A DNA stretch of 64,000 bases from an uncultured Prochlorococcus sp. (GCF_902522795.1 NZ_CABYWZ010000002.1:53611-117610); one strand, 5' to 3'. Counted from the stretch's first letter, positions 47,446 to 56,410 are shown. Numbers and translations: made by a program. Notes: a model not told the origin generated them from the sequence alone.

Positions 47446-47691
47446 TTATAAAGAATCAGCTAAAGTCCACCACCCAGCAGCAGGGCCTATAAATCTCACT
47501 ACAATCCATAAGATCACTAACCCTCCGATTCCAAACCAACTGGCTTTAATACTTAATTTAATTAGGTTATCTCTTTGATTGATTGTAAAGGGAAGCCATT
47601 CAAATAATCTTGGAGACTCATCAATTTTAATTTTAGTATTATTTTTTTTTGGAGGTAAACCAAGTGTTTTACGTCTTTTTGCTTCTCCCAT
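47446..47691 (-). CDS. DUF2839-type small membrane protein
   Basis: An 81-aa protein starting MGEAKRRKTLGLPPKKN, the N-terminal signature of a conserved cyanobacterial family of unknown function (DUF2839, recalled). One membrane helix at about residues 49-70 (SWFGIGGLVILWIVVRFIG) follows a basic segment. It is downstream of the helicase-like gene on the same strand (29-bp spacer) and convergent with recA. No function can be given. Confidence 0.8.
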   Translation of the reverse strand: MGEAKRRKTLGLPPKKNNTKIKIDESPRLFEWLPFTINQRDNLIKLSIKASWFGIGGLVILWIVVRFIGPAAGWWTLADSL

Positions 47692-47720
47692 ATTTCTTTA
47701 GTTATTTACAAAATCATAAC

Positions 47721-49169
47721 CTAATCAAAAGGTAGCATATAGTTAATTTGTTTTGAAGGTTGAATGTTTTGCAAAAGTAATCTTCCCCAGTTTCTTTTAT
47801 TTGCTCTTCCATCTAGTATTATTAACTTACCTGAATTTCTTCTTAAAGGAGAAATAGATCTTTCAAGTTTAAGTCTAGCTTGAGGAAGAAAGAAGTCTCT
47901 AAACCAATCTTGAGAAAGCTTCTTTTTATGAGAGACTGTGATTGCATTAATGGGTTCTGACATATTCGGTACCGGAAGTAAAGGAATGATAATTTGTTCT
48001 GGAATTTGAATTAAATAAGAATTCATAATCCACCAGTCAAAACTAGAGCAGAGGATTTCATTTTTACCTGAGGGCATTGTCTCTAGCAATACCCTCTTAC
48101 CGTAAGTAGAAGCTAATTCTGTAGCAAGATTAGTTGTCAAACCAATATCATCAGTCAAAACTAAAGTTAAACCCTTTCTAAAAAGTATTAACTTTTTGCA
48201 TTTGTCTAATATTGAATTGGTAAAAAGAGGATTATTAGGAAGCAATTGTTTAGAGGGTATATATAATGAAATCTTTTTCTCTTCAAAATTACTTTTAAAA
48301 TTAAAAACCAAGTCAATACTTAAACTATGCTTTTTAAGATACATTTGGAAAAAATTATCTTTTCTCAATGCTGATAAAAAAACAAATTTATTTTTTGAAA
48401 AAAATTCCTTGATTTGAAAAAGTTCATCTATTGGCTGCAAATACAAATTCCAATCTAAATTTGTATCGTTTAACTTAACCCAGCATGCCCAACCTTGAGA
48501 TAATGCTTTGTTAACGCTTAAAAATTTATCAGAAAAAAAAGAATTTTCATGAAAAAAGTTTGACAAGAAGCTAATTTCTTTTTCATCTAAATTGATATAA
48601 CTATTTCCTAAGACCTTTCTCAGAAAGAACTTTTTCTTCAACGAATCATATACTTTTATAAATTTTTGATTGATTAATTCAAATTCTTTAAAATTTTTTG
48701 TCCAATCCTTTTTAAGTAAAGAAATCCTAAAATGATTTTTTAAATCCTGTTTTATATCCTCAATGCCAGAATAAACTATACGATGATTTCTAAGATTACG
48801 AAAATTGGGATCGTTAAGAAATTTTTGGATAGTTATCAAGCGAACATGATGATTTGCAAAAATAAGTTGATTATTTTTCAAAATAAAATTAAAACCTAGA
48901 TTTTTCAATGAATCAATCTGAAATTGTTTTATAAATTGAATTTTTTCTTTCGATAAAATAAAAGTTGAATCCTCTTCCCTTAAAAATAAAGAAATCAAAA
49001 TTGGAGGTAACCAATCATAGCTAGAGAAAATTTCTGAATTAATTAGATAGGTAGAATCATTTTCAATACATTTGGAAACTATCCTCCCAAAAGAATATAT
49101 GTGTTCCCAACTAATACTTTGATCTCTCAAAAAATTTTTCAAATATTGATGACTTAAAATTTCAAGCAT
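47721..49169 (-). CDS. DinG/XPD-like helicase remnant (no recognisable ATP-binding half)
   Basis: A 482-aa protein that I assign only by its C-terminal part. LTLVLTDDIGLTTNLATELA corresponds to the start of the second helicase domain in DinG-type enzymes. FLPQARLKLERSISPLRRNS followed by GKLIILDGRANKRNWGRLLL matches their motif VI region, where active DinG proteins read like QGxGRLIR...D.G.vvilD.R....YG. The catalytic arginine pattern of motif VI is disturbed (LKLERSIS), and the first 300 residues show neither Walker A nor DEAH box. It is rich in F, K, N and S. Probably a non-helicase derivative; function unknown. It stands between tyrA (divergent) and the DUF2839 gene. Confidence 0.6.
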   Translation of the reverse strand: MLEILSHQYLKNFLRDQSISWEHIYSFGRIVSKCIENDSTYLINSEIFSSYDWLPPILISLFLREEDSTFILSKEKIQFIKQFQIDSLKNLGFNFILKNNQLIFANHHVRLITIQKFLNDPNFRNLRNHRIVYSGIEDIKQDLKNHFRISLLKKDWTKNFKEFELINQKFIKVYDSLKKKFFLRKVLGNSYINLDEKEISFLSNFFHENSFFSDKFLSVNKALSQGWACWVKLNDTNLDWNLYLQPIDELFQIKEFFSKNKFVFLSALRKDNFFQMYLKKHSLSIDLVFNFKSNFEEKKISLYIPSKQLLPNNPLFTNSILDKCKKLILFRKGLTLVLTDDIGLTTNLATELASTYGKRVLLETMPSGKNEILCSSFDWWIMNSYLIQIPEQIIIPLLPVPNMSEPINAITVSHKKKLSQDWFRDFFLPQARLKLERSISPLRRNSGKLIILDGRANKRNWGRLLLQNIQPSKQINYMLPFD

Positions 49170-49264
49170 TTATAATTAATTTAGTTTCAAATACATACAA
49201 AATTTATGAATCTAATATACAAAAAATTGGTATCAATAAAAGAGGGTATTGAATTAATTAATCT

Positions 49265-50104
49265 ATGAAAATTGGAATAGTAGGATTAGGTTTAATTGGC
49301 GGTTCTTTAGGATTAAAACTCCAAAGTCTAAATCATACAATTTATGGAATAGCAAATAATGAATTTAATGAAAAAAAAGCTAAGGATAAAAAACTTGCAA
49401 ATTATGTTAGCTGTGATCTGAGCTTGTTAAAAAAATGTGAACTAATAATTTTGGCATTGCCTATCAAAGAATTGATCAGCCCGTCTAAAAAACTAGTAGC
49501 ATCAATACCTCAGGAAACAATACTAACTGATGTAGGCTCTGTTAAAGAACCAATTGTAAATAAATGGGAAAATTTACATCCTCTTTTTATTGGATCTCAT
49601 CCAATGGCAGGAACAGAAGAAAAAGGAGTTGATTCAGGCTTTAAAGGTCTTTTTAAAAATGCAAAATGGATTATTACACCAACACAAAATAGTGATTTAA
49701 ATGCGGTCAGAACTATTTCCGAGCTCATAAAATCAATGGATTGTGAAATTTGCCAAGCTTCGCCAAAAGAGCATGATGAAGCAGTATCACTAATTTCTCA
49801 TTTGCCTATATTTTTAGCTTCTGCCCTAATTGAAACTGCACATACAAAAAATAATCAATCTTTATTAGATCTCACGCAAAAGTTGGCTGCCACAGGATTT
49901 GCTGACACTTCGAGAGTTGGCGGCGGCAATGAACAACTAGGCTTAGATTTAGCTATTAATAATCAGATTAATGTTTTAAATTCCATAAATAATTTTAAAA
50001 ATAAGCTGAATATGCTGGAATCTCTTATCAAAGAAAAAAATTGGGAGTTACTTTCTAACAAACTTGCTGAAGCAAAAGAAATCAGACAAAATTTTATAAA
50101 CTAA
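49265..50104 (+). CDS. tyrA: Prephenate/arogenate dehydrogenase
   Basis: A 279-aa NAD(P)-dependent dehydrogenase for tyrosine synthesis. The Rossmann motif IVGLGLIGGSLGL is at residues 4-16; ALPIKELI, TDVGSVKEPI, SHPMAGTEEKGVDS and SLISHLPIFLASAL (with the catalytic His) are family marks. Cyanobacterial TyrA proteins usually use arogenate and NADP; the cofactor preference is not certain from sequence. There is no ACT domain. The 3' end overlaps the convergent carotenoid gene by 11 bases. Confidence 0.95.
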   Translation: MKIGIVGLGLIGGSLGLKLQSLNHTIYGIANNEFNEKKAKDKKLANYVSCDLSLLKKCELIILALPIKELISPSKKLVASIPQETILTDVGSVKEPIVNKWENLHPLFIGSHPMAGTEEKGVDSGFKGLFKNAKWIITPTQNSDLNAVRTISELIKSMDCEICQASPKEHDEAVSLISHLPIFLASALIETAHTKNNQSLLDLTQKLAATGFADTSRVGGGNEQLGLDLAINNQINVLNSINNFKNKLNMLESLIKEKNWELLSNKLAEAKEIRQNFIN

Positions 50105-51605
50105 AATTTTCTATACCTTTAGAAGCTAAAATTTGTCTTGCAACCATTAATGCAGACTGACTAACACCTGCAGTACCTTCTCCAGGATAAATCGAATCTC
50201 CACATAGCCATAAACCTTCAAAAGGTGTCCTACTTGATAATCCAAATAAACCAAAAATATCTGGATTTTGACCAAGCCCACCTACTATTCCATTAGGCCT
50301 CTTCGTCCATTTTTCAAATCCTAATGGAGTTGCTAATTCCCTATGTAGCCAATTTTCAGGATCGATATCAAATTGACTTTCCAATTCAAGCGATATTTTT
50401 TTCATGAAACAATTTTTCTTCTTTAAGTAAGTTTGTTTATCTAGATCAAACCAATCTTTAGTCTTGGTAAAGATACTTGCAATTAAAGTAACCTCGCCTT
50501 TTGGTGCTCTTCCATCACCATCATCACTAATTGATACAAATAAAGAACAAAATTCTTTCGAAACAAATTGATAATGATTTGAGAATGTTTTTTTAATATG
50601 TTCTTTTTTTAAGGCAGAATAAAAAACCAAAGCTCCACTTGGATCAGGCAAATTATTAAGTCGACTTTTATAATTTTTTTTTCTTTTTAAAGGATCTTTC
50701 AAATGCCTGAGCAAAGATTGTGGAGGCGCGGTATAAATCACATCTTTTGCTTGGTAAATAAAAGATTTATTTTTCGAATTAGCAGATACTTTCCAACTCA
50801 TATTTTCTTCGTCAAAAGTTATAGAATTAACTTCTTGTCCATAAAGTAAATTAACTCCAGTTTTAATCAATGAACTTTCTAATGATTCGCTTAAAGACTG
50901 CATAGATTTTTTAAGATGCCACAGACCATGTGGCTGTTGACACATCTGAAGAACAGTAGATCCATATAATGCTGCAGTATTATAAATATCTTCTTGAGAA
51001 TAAAGTTTTAGTTGAAGATTTAAGAATTTAATAAAACGCTCATTCTTAGATAATCCACATATCCGCAATAAATCAAAAATAGTAGATTTAAGTAAGATAC
51101 CTGTTAAAAGGTTTGAAGGTACTAGTGCTTTAAGAAGTTGAGAAAAATCCCAAAAATTACTTATTGGTAAAACAGGATTATTATTAGCAAATATCCAATT
51201 ACTTTCATGTATGAGAGTACAAAGTCTCCAAAATCTTTGAGTCCCTGGAAACTGCATTTCTCGTTCAGCAATCCATTTTCTTTTTTCATACCAAATAGGT
51301 ATAGGATCACTACCATCATTTAAATCAACAATGCAAGCAGGGTCTAAAATTGTGGCTTCTGGGGATGGAATATCTAAAAAATCAAAAATCCTAGAATGTA
51401 TTCCTCCCTTCTCTAAACCAGCAACCTGAGTTGCACCAACATCAAAAATATAATTCTTTCTTTTAAAAGTACCGGCACATCCTCCGGCTTGAGTATGAGC
51501 TTCGATTAAAGTCACTGATAAGCCTTGTTTTGATAAAATTGCTGCAGAAGTTAGTCCTGCTATACCGGCGCCTACAACAATAACTTCTGAGTTTCTCATT
51601 ACCAT
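50094..51605 (-). CDS. crtD: Carotenoid desaturase/isomerase family FAD enzyme (CrtD-like)
   Basis: A 503-aa FAD-dependent amine-oxidase-fold enzyme: VIVVGAGIAGLTSAAILSKQ at the N-terminus, GGCAGTFKRKNYIFDVGATQ and, near the C-terminus, GLWLCGDSIYPGEGTAGVSQ. These are the marks of the CrtI/CrtISO/CrtD group. The overall pattern fits the cyanobacterial C-3',4' desaturase CrtD family best, but a carotene isomerase (CrtISO-like) role cannot be ruled out and the product in an organism of this type is unclear. The ATG at 51605 lies in a CATG that also holds the start of the opposite gene; an alternative ATG two codons downstream is equally plausible. Confidence 0.75.
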   Translation of the reverse strand: MVMRNSEVIVVGAGIAGLTSAAILSKQGLSVTLIEAHTQAGGCAGTFKRKNYIFDVGATQVAGLEKGGIHSRIFDFLDIPSPEATILDPACIVDLNDGSDPIPIWYEKRKWIAEREMQFPGTQRFWRLCTLIHESNWIFANNNPVLPISNFWDFSQLLKALVPSNLLTGILLKSTIFDLLRICGLSKNERFIKFLNLQLKLYSQEDIYNTAALYGSTVLQMCQQPHGLWHLKKSMQSLSESLESSLIKTGVNLLYGQEVNSITFDEENMSWKVSANSKNKSFIYQAKDVIYTAPPQSLLRHLKDPLKRKKNYKSRLNNLPDPSGALVFYSALKKEHIKKTFSNHYQFVSKEFCSLFVSISDDGDGRAPKGEVTLIASIFTKTKDWFDLDKQTYLKKKNCFMKKISLELESQFDIDPENWLHRELATPLGFEKWTKRPNGIVGGLGQNPDIFGLFGLSSRTPFEGLWLCGDSIYPGEGTAGVSQSALMVARQILASKGIENFSL

Positions 51606-52482
51606 GCAAAAATTATCACCTATTGAAATTAACGAAATTTGTAAAGAATTAGGTGAAAACTATCCAAAAAGTATTGAACAAGTACATGGTGGCGATATTC
51701 ATAGTGCCTGGCGAATAGAATTCTCAGACAAAAAGTTATTCCTTAAAAGAAACATTAGAAACAAAAAATTTCTTGAATTTGAAAAATATTGTCTTCAAAA
51801 TTTGAGAAAATTTATTAATCAACAAAACTTAGTTATTCCTGAAGTAATTTTATACAAAAATATAAAAAATATAGAGATTCTTTTAATTGAATGGATAGAT
51901 ATGCATAACTTTGACCAAAAAAAGCTTGGAAAAGGTTTAGGTGAATTGCACTTAAAATCAGCTGAATCTAATCCCAAAATGTTTGGGTTTCCAGTTGAGG
52001 GTTTTATCGGAACAACGAATCAAAAGAAAGGCCTAGAAAAAAATTGGATAGATTGTTTTTTAAACTTAAGGATAATACCTCAATTATTAATTCTTAAATC
52101 GACGATTTCAGATGGAGAAATTATAAATAAAGTTATAGAAAAAATTAAATCAGAGTTGCTCAACCATAACCCAACAAATTCTCTAGTTCATGGTGATTTG
52201 TGGTCAGGCAATGCAGGAATGAACAAAAGTGGAAAGGGAGTTATATTTGACCCGGCATCTTGGTGGGCAGATAATGAAGTAGATATAGCTATGACAAAAC
52301 TATTTGGAGGTTTTAGAAAAGAATTTTATGAAGAATACCATAGAATTTTTCCTATAAAAAAAGGATTTGAAAATAGAATTATTATTTATAATTTTTATCA
52401 CATATTGAATCATGCCAATATGTTTGGAGGAGGTTACTTAAAACAAGTTGAAGATTACGTAAAAGCAATACTCAATATGTAA
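51604..52482 (+). CDS. Fructosamine kinase family protein
   Basis: A 292-aa member of the ketosamine-3-kinase/YniA family with aminoglycoside-phosphotransferase fold: VHGGDIHSAWRIEF, KLFLKRN, the catalytic loop LVHGDLWSGNAGMN and the metal-binding IFDPASWWADNEVDIAMTKL. Such kinases phosphorylate sugars bound to protein amines and start deglycation. Its ATG shares bases with the ATG of the divergent carotenoid gene, so its promoter must lie inside that coding region. Confidence 0.9.
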   Translation: MQKLSPIEINEICKELGENYPKSIEQVHGGDIHSAWRIEFSDKKLFLKRNIRNKKFLEFEKYCLQNLRKFINQQNLVIPEVILYKNIKNIEILLIEWIDMHNFDQKKLGKGLGELHLKSAESNPKMFGFPVEGFIGTTNQKKGLEKNWIDCFLNLRIIPQLLILKSTISDGEIINKVIEKIKSELLNHNPTNSLVHGDLWSGNAGMNKSGKGVIFDPASWWADNEVDIAMTKLFGGFRKEFYEEYHRIFPIKKGFENRIIIYNFYHILNHANMFGGGYLKQVEDYVKAILNM

Positions 52483-52489
52483 CCTTTAA

Positions 52490-52855
52490 CTAACCTAGAT
52501 ATGTCTTCTTAAGATTTTGTACCTTATCTAAAACAGCTTCACGATTTTCACTGGTACGAAGATTTTGCCAGCTCCATTGACCGACAACAATTACGCCTAG
52601 TAGTTCTAGTAAACCAGGGAGAATTGGAAAAAAGTTTATCGTATCAATGACGACTTTAATTATTATTTGAGCTATTACGACAACAGCAATTATGCCTGCC
52701 GCCTTGCCGTACTTACCCATTTGAGTCCAATCAACATTACCAAGAGTTTCGTTGACTTTCCCCATAACATCAGAGTACTTCTCTGAAAAACTTTTAGTAT
52801 CTGAGCTTGTATCGGAGCCGGAGTCTTGGTTTGACTCTGGAGTGTTATCACTCAT
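52490..52855 (-). CDS. CAAD-domain (CURT1-like) membrane protein
   Basis: A 121-aa protein: a serine/aspartate-rich N-terminus (about 45 residues), an amphipathic stretch (KYSDVMGKVNETLGNVDW), two membrane helices (about 53-72, IIAVVVIAQIIIKVVID, and 78-96, ILPGLLELLGVIVVGQWSW) and a short charged helix (NREAVLDKVQNLKKTYLG). This is the CAAD domain found in cyanobacterial aminoacyl-tRNA synthetases and in CURT1 proteins that bend thylakoid membranes. As a stand-alone protein it is probably the thylakoid-curvature homologue. It converges with the fructosamine kinase gene. Confidence 0.85.
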   Translation of the reverse strand: MSDNTPESNQDSGSDTSSDTKSFSEKYSDVMGKVNETLGNVDWTQMGKYGKAAGIIAVVVIAQIIIKVVIDTINFFPILPGLLELLGVIVVGQWSWQNLRTSENREAVLDKVQNLKKTYLG

Positions 52856-53150
52856 GATTTCAGTAAACTTAATATATGAACCAGACAGTATCGGAAAAAA
52901 CGTCTGTTGACTACCTTTTTGTTGTGCAAAATTCCGAACCGAAACATTTTGTATTTTTTTAGAGTCGTTGGTATGTAGGATTTCTTAAGATATTTAAACT
53001 TAAAATTGAATTATAAAAAACTTCACATTATCGTCTAGTTCTAACAAAAACATTAATAAATCACAGTAATAAAAAAAATTTAAAAGGCTAAAATTTTTAT
53101 TTAAATTATTATGTTTTCATAGTCTAGCTCGCAAAAATTAAAGTATCGAA
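52856..53150. other. Divergent intergenic region of 295 bp
   Basis: Promoter region between the CAAD protein gene (minus) and the E1-like/rhodanese gene (plus). It is AT-rich. I could find no hairpin with T-run, no tRNA and no credible small ORF. A string TCTAGCTCG at about 53123 recalls the CTAGCTCG at 43520 in the rplC-ndhN region, but with only two loose matches this is not called. Confidence 0.4.
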
Positions 53151-54296
53151 ATGTCCAAAGATATCAAATTTAATTTCTTAAATTCTGATGAAGAAGAAAG
53201 ATATCAGAAACATTTCACCCTCAAAGAGATAGGTTATGAGGGTCAACTAAATCTTAAAAACAGCTCAGTATTATGTATTGGAGCAGGCGGGCTTGGGTCT
53301 TCCGTTTTGCTTTATCTAGCTGCAGCAGGAATTGGGAGACTTGGAATAGTTGATAACGATCAAGTTGAAAAATCTAATCTCCAGAGACAAATAATTCATG
53401 AAACAAATACTATTGGCAATCGTAAAATTGATTCTGCTAGGGAAAGAATTGAAAAATTCAATCCTAATTGTGAAATATTTACCTTTTCAGAGAGACTTAA
53501 TCCTAAAAATGCTCTCGAATTAATAAAGGGGTTTGATGTTATTTGTGATTGCTCGGATAACTTTGGCACAAGATATTTAATAAATGATTCATGCCTGATA
53601 TTAAATAAACCCCTAGTCTTTGGAAGTGTTCAAGGCTTTGAAGGGCAAGTGAGTGTTTTCAATTTATCTAAAAATAGTCCTAATTTAAGAGACTTACTTC
53701 CAGAATCACCTTCAAAAAATACTGCCCCTAGTTGTGCAGAATACGGGGTTGTGGGTGTTTCAACAGGTTTAATAGGGATTCTTCAAGTTAATGAAATTAT
53801 CAAAATCATTTTGAAAAAAGGTGAAATTTTAGATGGGAAGATTTTAATTTTTGATCTATTGAAAATGAATATGAAAAAATTACATCTAAAAAGTGATGAG
53901 GTAAATAAACGAATAAAAAATTTGTCTCAGTTTGAGAGTTTTTATAATGGTGATGAATATTGTGAGAAAAACAAAAAAATTAACAGTATTAATGCTAATG
54001 ACTTTAATAGTTTATATGAAGCAAAACCTGACAAAATTCTTTTAATTGATGTTAGAGAAAATGAAGAATTTTCTATATCCGCAATAGAGGGATCTATCTC
54101 AATTCCCTTAAGTCAATTGAACCAAGAATCTGACTTAAAATTTATTCAAAAAGAAAGTTTAAATAAAGAGGTTTTCACTATCTGTAAATCGGGGAAACGC
54201 TCTGAAAAAGCTTCAAGAATCTTGTCAAATTTCAAAATTGAGTCAAGATCTATTGAAGGCGGTATTGAAAAGGTAAAAAAAATATTGTGCAATTAA
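53151..54296 (+). CDS. moeB: MoeB/ThiF-type E1-like enzyme with C-terminal rhodanese domain
   Basis: A 381-aa protein. Residues about 15-250 form a ThiF/MoeB adenylyltransferase domain: nucleotide loop IGAGGLGSSVLLYLAAAGIG, DNDQVEKSNLQRQIIH, and the catalytic cysteine Cys195 in APSCAEYGVVGV. A rhodanese domain follows (about 280-381: LLIDVRENEEFS and active-site Cys345 in CKSGKRS). Such proteins adenylate a ubiquitin-like sulfur carrier and load it with sulfur. The two CxxC pairs that hold zinc in ordinary MoeB are missing. Target carrier (MoaD, ThiS or another) is not apparent. Confidence 0.88.
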   Translation: MSKDIKFNFLNSDEEERYQKHFTLKEIGYEGQLNLKNSSVLCIGAGGLGSSVLLYLAAAGIGRLGIVDNDQVEKSNLQRQIIHETNTIGNRKIDSARERIEKFNPNCEIFTFSERLNPKNALELIKGFDVICDCSDNFGTRYLINDSCLILNKPLVFGSVQGFEGQVSVFNLSKNSPNLRDLLPESPSKNTAPSCAEYGVVGVSTGLIGILQVNEIIKIILKKGEILDGKILIFDLLKMNMKKLHLKSDEVNKRIKNLSQFESFYNGDEYCEKNKKINSINANDFNSLYEAKPDKILLIDVRENEEFSISAIEGSISIPLSQLNQESDLKFIQKESLNKEVFTICKSGKRSEKASRILSNFKIESRSIEGGIEKVKKILCN

Positions 54297-54310
54297 TTTT
54301 TTAAGAATAA

Positions 54311-55471
54311 TTAGTAATCTACACCTCTTTTCAAATCAACTCCCACATTTGCATAATGCTTATGACAAACCATCTCAGAATAAACATCAGCAAGTTCAAA
54401 GTATGAAGGTTCATTTTTGCACCTCCCAGTAATTACAACTTCTGTTTCTGCTGGTTTTTTTAAGAGCGTTTGATGTATTGATTCCATAGGTAACAACTCT
54501 AAATCAACAGTTGGATTCAATTCATCTAAGATGATTGTTTTATACAATCCAGATAAAATAGCAGCTTTAGCAATTTCCCATGCTCTTTCAGCCTCAACAT
54601 AATCGATTGGTTGTTGTTGACCTCTCCATACGATGGCATCTCTGCCTGAACGCAAATGATCTACTAGATGAGGATAACTCTCTCTCAAAGCTTCTATGGC
54701 AGCATCTTCGGTATATCCATTTCCACCTTTTAACCACTGTAATATTAAAACTCTATGGCTTTTATCTTGAGATATTCCTTTACCGATAGCTTGAAGAGCC
54801 TTGCCGAGCGCACTTGTGGATTTACCCTTTCCTTCTCCTGTATAAATCTCAATTCCACCACTAGAACTACTTTGTTTGGTTAATTCTGATAGGTCTCCGA
54901 TCGAACGTGGTCTCATTTCTGAATGAAGTTGAGATATTCTTACCAAAGAGGACGGGGCTGCTCTTCCAGTAATAATTATTTCTAATCCATCTGGACGATT
55001 TTGAAGAGAATCAACTACTTCATTGATATCAAGCATTCCTAAATCAAGAACGGGATTCAACTCATCCAATACAACTACAGAATAAAGAGAACTAGCAATT
55101 GCTCCTTTAGCAATATTCCAACCTCTTTCTGCCTCACCAACATCAAACCTTGTCACTTGGTCAGCAGTAAAGAATTCAGATCTTCCTGTCCTTACATGGT
55201 CAATTAAATGTGGAAAGCCTCTTTGTAAAGCCTCTATAGCTGAATCCTCGTCATATGGCCTTTCAGGGCCTTTTAAAAATCTTAGAAGTAAAACTCTTGA
55301 CTGTCTTTTTTCGCATATTCCTAATCCTATTGTCCTTAGAACTACTCCCAATGCAGCCTGGCTTTTCCCCTTACCTTCTCCATCATAAATATGTAATTGA
55401 CCTTTTGATCTCTCTTGACTGTCACTTGCCGTGACAATTCCAATTCCTCTATTTCTACTCGTATTCGTCAA
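54311..55471 (-). CDS. cobO: Cob(I)alamin adenosyltransferase with two tandem CobO domains
   Basis: A 386-aa protein consisting of two homologous CobO/BtuR-type domains. P-loops are DGEGKGKSQ (30-38) in the first and TGEGKGKST (211-219) in the second; both have LDELNPVLDL/LDELNPTVDL and EIIITGR/EVVITGR. Only the second has the typical end MVCHKHYANVGVDLKRGVDY; the first runs from SEMRPRS into the linker (TKQSSSSGG). Single-domain CobO is about 200 aa. The enzyme adenosylates cobalamin to the coenzyme form. Duplicated domains may form an internal dimer, with one half possibly structural. Confidence 0.88.
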   Translation of the reverse strand: MTNTSRNRGIGIVTASDSQERSKGQLHIYDGEGKGKSQAALGVVLRTIGLGICEKRQSRVLLLRFLKGPERPYDEDSAIEALQRGFPHLIDHVRTGRSEFFTADQVTRFDVGEAERGWNIAKGAIASSLYSVVVLDELNPVLDLGMLDINEVVDSLQNRPDGLEIIITGRAAPSSLVRISQLHSEMRPRSIGDLSELTKQSSSSGGIEIYTGEGKGKSTSALGKALQAIGKGISQDKSHRVLILQWLKGGNGYTEDAAIEALRESYPHLVDHLRSGRDAIVWRGQQQPIDYVEAERAWEIAKAAILSGLYKTIILDELNPTVDLELLPMESIHQTLLKKPAETEVVITGRCKNEPSYFELADVYSEMVCHKHYANVGVDLKRGVDY

Positions 55472-55579
55472 TTGAACAAAATTAGTAAATTTAATCTAAG
55501 ATATAGATAATAATATTATTAAAGATTTAATAATAAATTCAACCTAATCATAGGTAATTTGAATTTTAAAGTAATTAGC

Positions 55580-56404
55580 ATGTTCAATCAACTAGAAATT
55601 CTCTCTGATGAACAAAGTGAAAAGCTTTTTACAATTAGAAGATACATTAAAAATCTTGATAGTGTTTGCATTGCTTATTCTGGAGGAGTTGACAGTACAT
55701 TAGTAGCATCATTAGCATTCGAGCAATTAGGTAGCAAAGCAATTGCTATAACTGGTATTTCTCCTGCATTAGCCAATACTCTTCGTGAAGAAGCAAGAAG
55801 GCAAGCAAAATGGATTGGAGTAAAGCACTTAGAAATTAATACATCAGAATTAAACCAACCAAGTTACAGTGAAAATCCTAAGGATAGGTGTTTTGCATGC
55901 AAAAAAGAGCTCCACAAACATACAACCTACCTCTCTAAAAAACTTAATTACAAGACTGTTTTAGATGGAGTCAATCTAGATGATCTTAAAGATTACAGAC
56001 CAGGTATACAAGCCTCAAAACAAGCAGGAGTTATCTCTCCCCTTGCAAAATTTAAAATCTCAAAACAAGACATTAGGGATATATCAAGAGCATTGGGTTT
56101 TCCTTGGTGGGATAAACCTGCTCAACCTTGCTTATCATCAAGATTTCCTTATGGCCATGAAATAACGAGTGAAAGGCTAAAAATGGTTGAGAAAGCAGAA
56201 GAATATCTTAAAGAATATGGATTATCGGAGGTTAGAGTTAGATGCCAAGGCTCAACTGCAAGAATAGAAATTCCCCAAGATGAATTAAAGTATTTTTTTA
56301 ACAAATATAATATTAGTGAATTAGTTCAATATTTTTCTAATTTAGGATTTAATTGCACAAGTTTAGATCTTGAGGGACTAGTAAGCGGAAAATTAAATAG
56401 GTAA
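55580..56404 (+). CDS. larE: LarE-like ATP-dependent sulfur transferase (PP-loop ATPase)
   Basis: A 274-aa protein with the PP-loop SGGVDSTLVASLA, and the family motifs KDRCFACKKELH, LDGVNLDDLKDYRPG and KPAQPCLSSRFPYG. The last has the cysteine that in Lactobacillus LarE is sacrificed as sulfur donor. LarE completes the nickel-pincer cofactor of lactate racemase; no larB, larC or larA is next to it here, so the true client is open. I use the ATG at 55580; a TTG at 55559 in frame adds seven residues. Confidence 0.85.
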   Translation: MFNQLEILSDEQSEKLFTIRRYIKNLDSVCIAYSGGVDSTLVASLAFEQLGSKAIAITGISPALANTLREEARRQAKWIGVKHLEINTSELNQPSYSENPKDRCFACKKELHKHTTYLSKKLNYKTVLDGVNLDDLKDYRPGIQASKQAGVISPLAKFKISKQDIRDISRALGFPWWDKPAQPCLSSRFPYGHEITSERLKMVEKAEEYLKEYGLSEVRVRCQGSTARIEIPQDELKYFFNKYNISELVQYFSNLGFNCTSLDLEGLVSGKLNR

Positions 56405-56410
56405 ATATTG

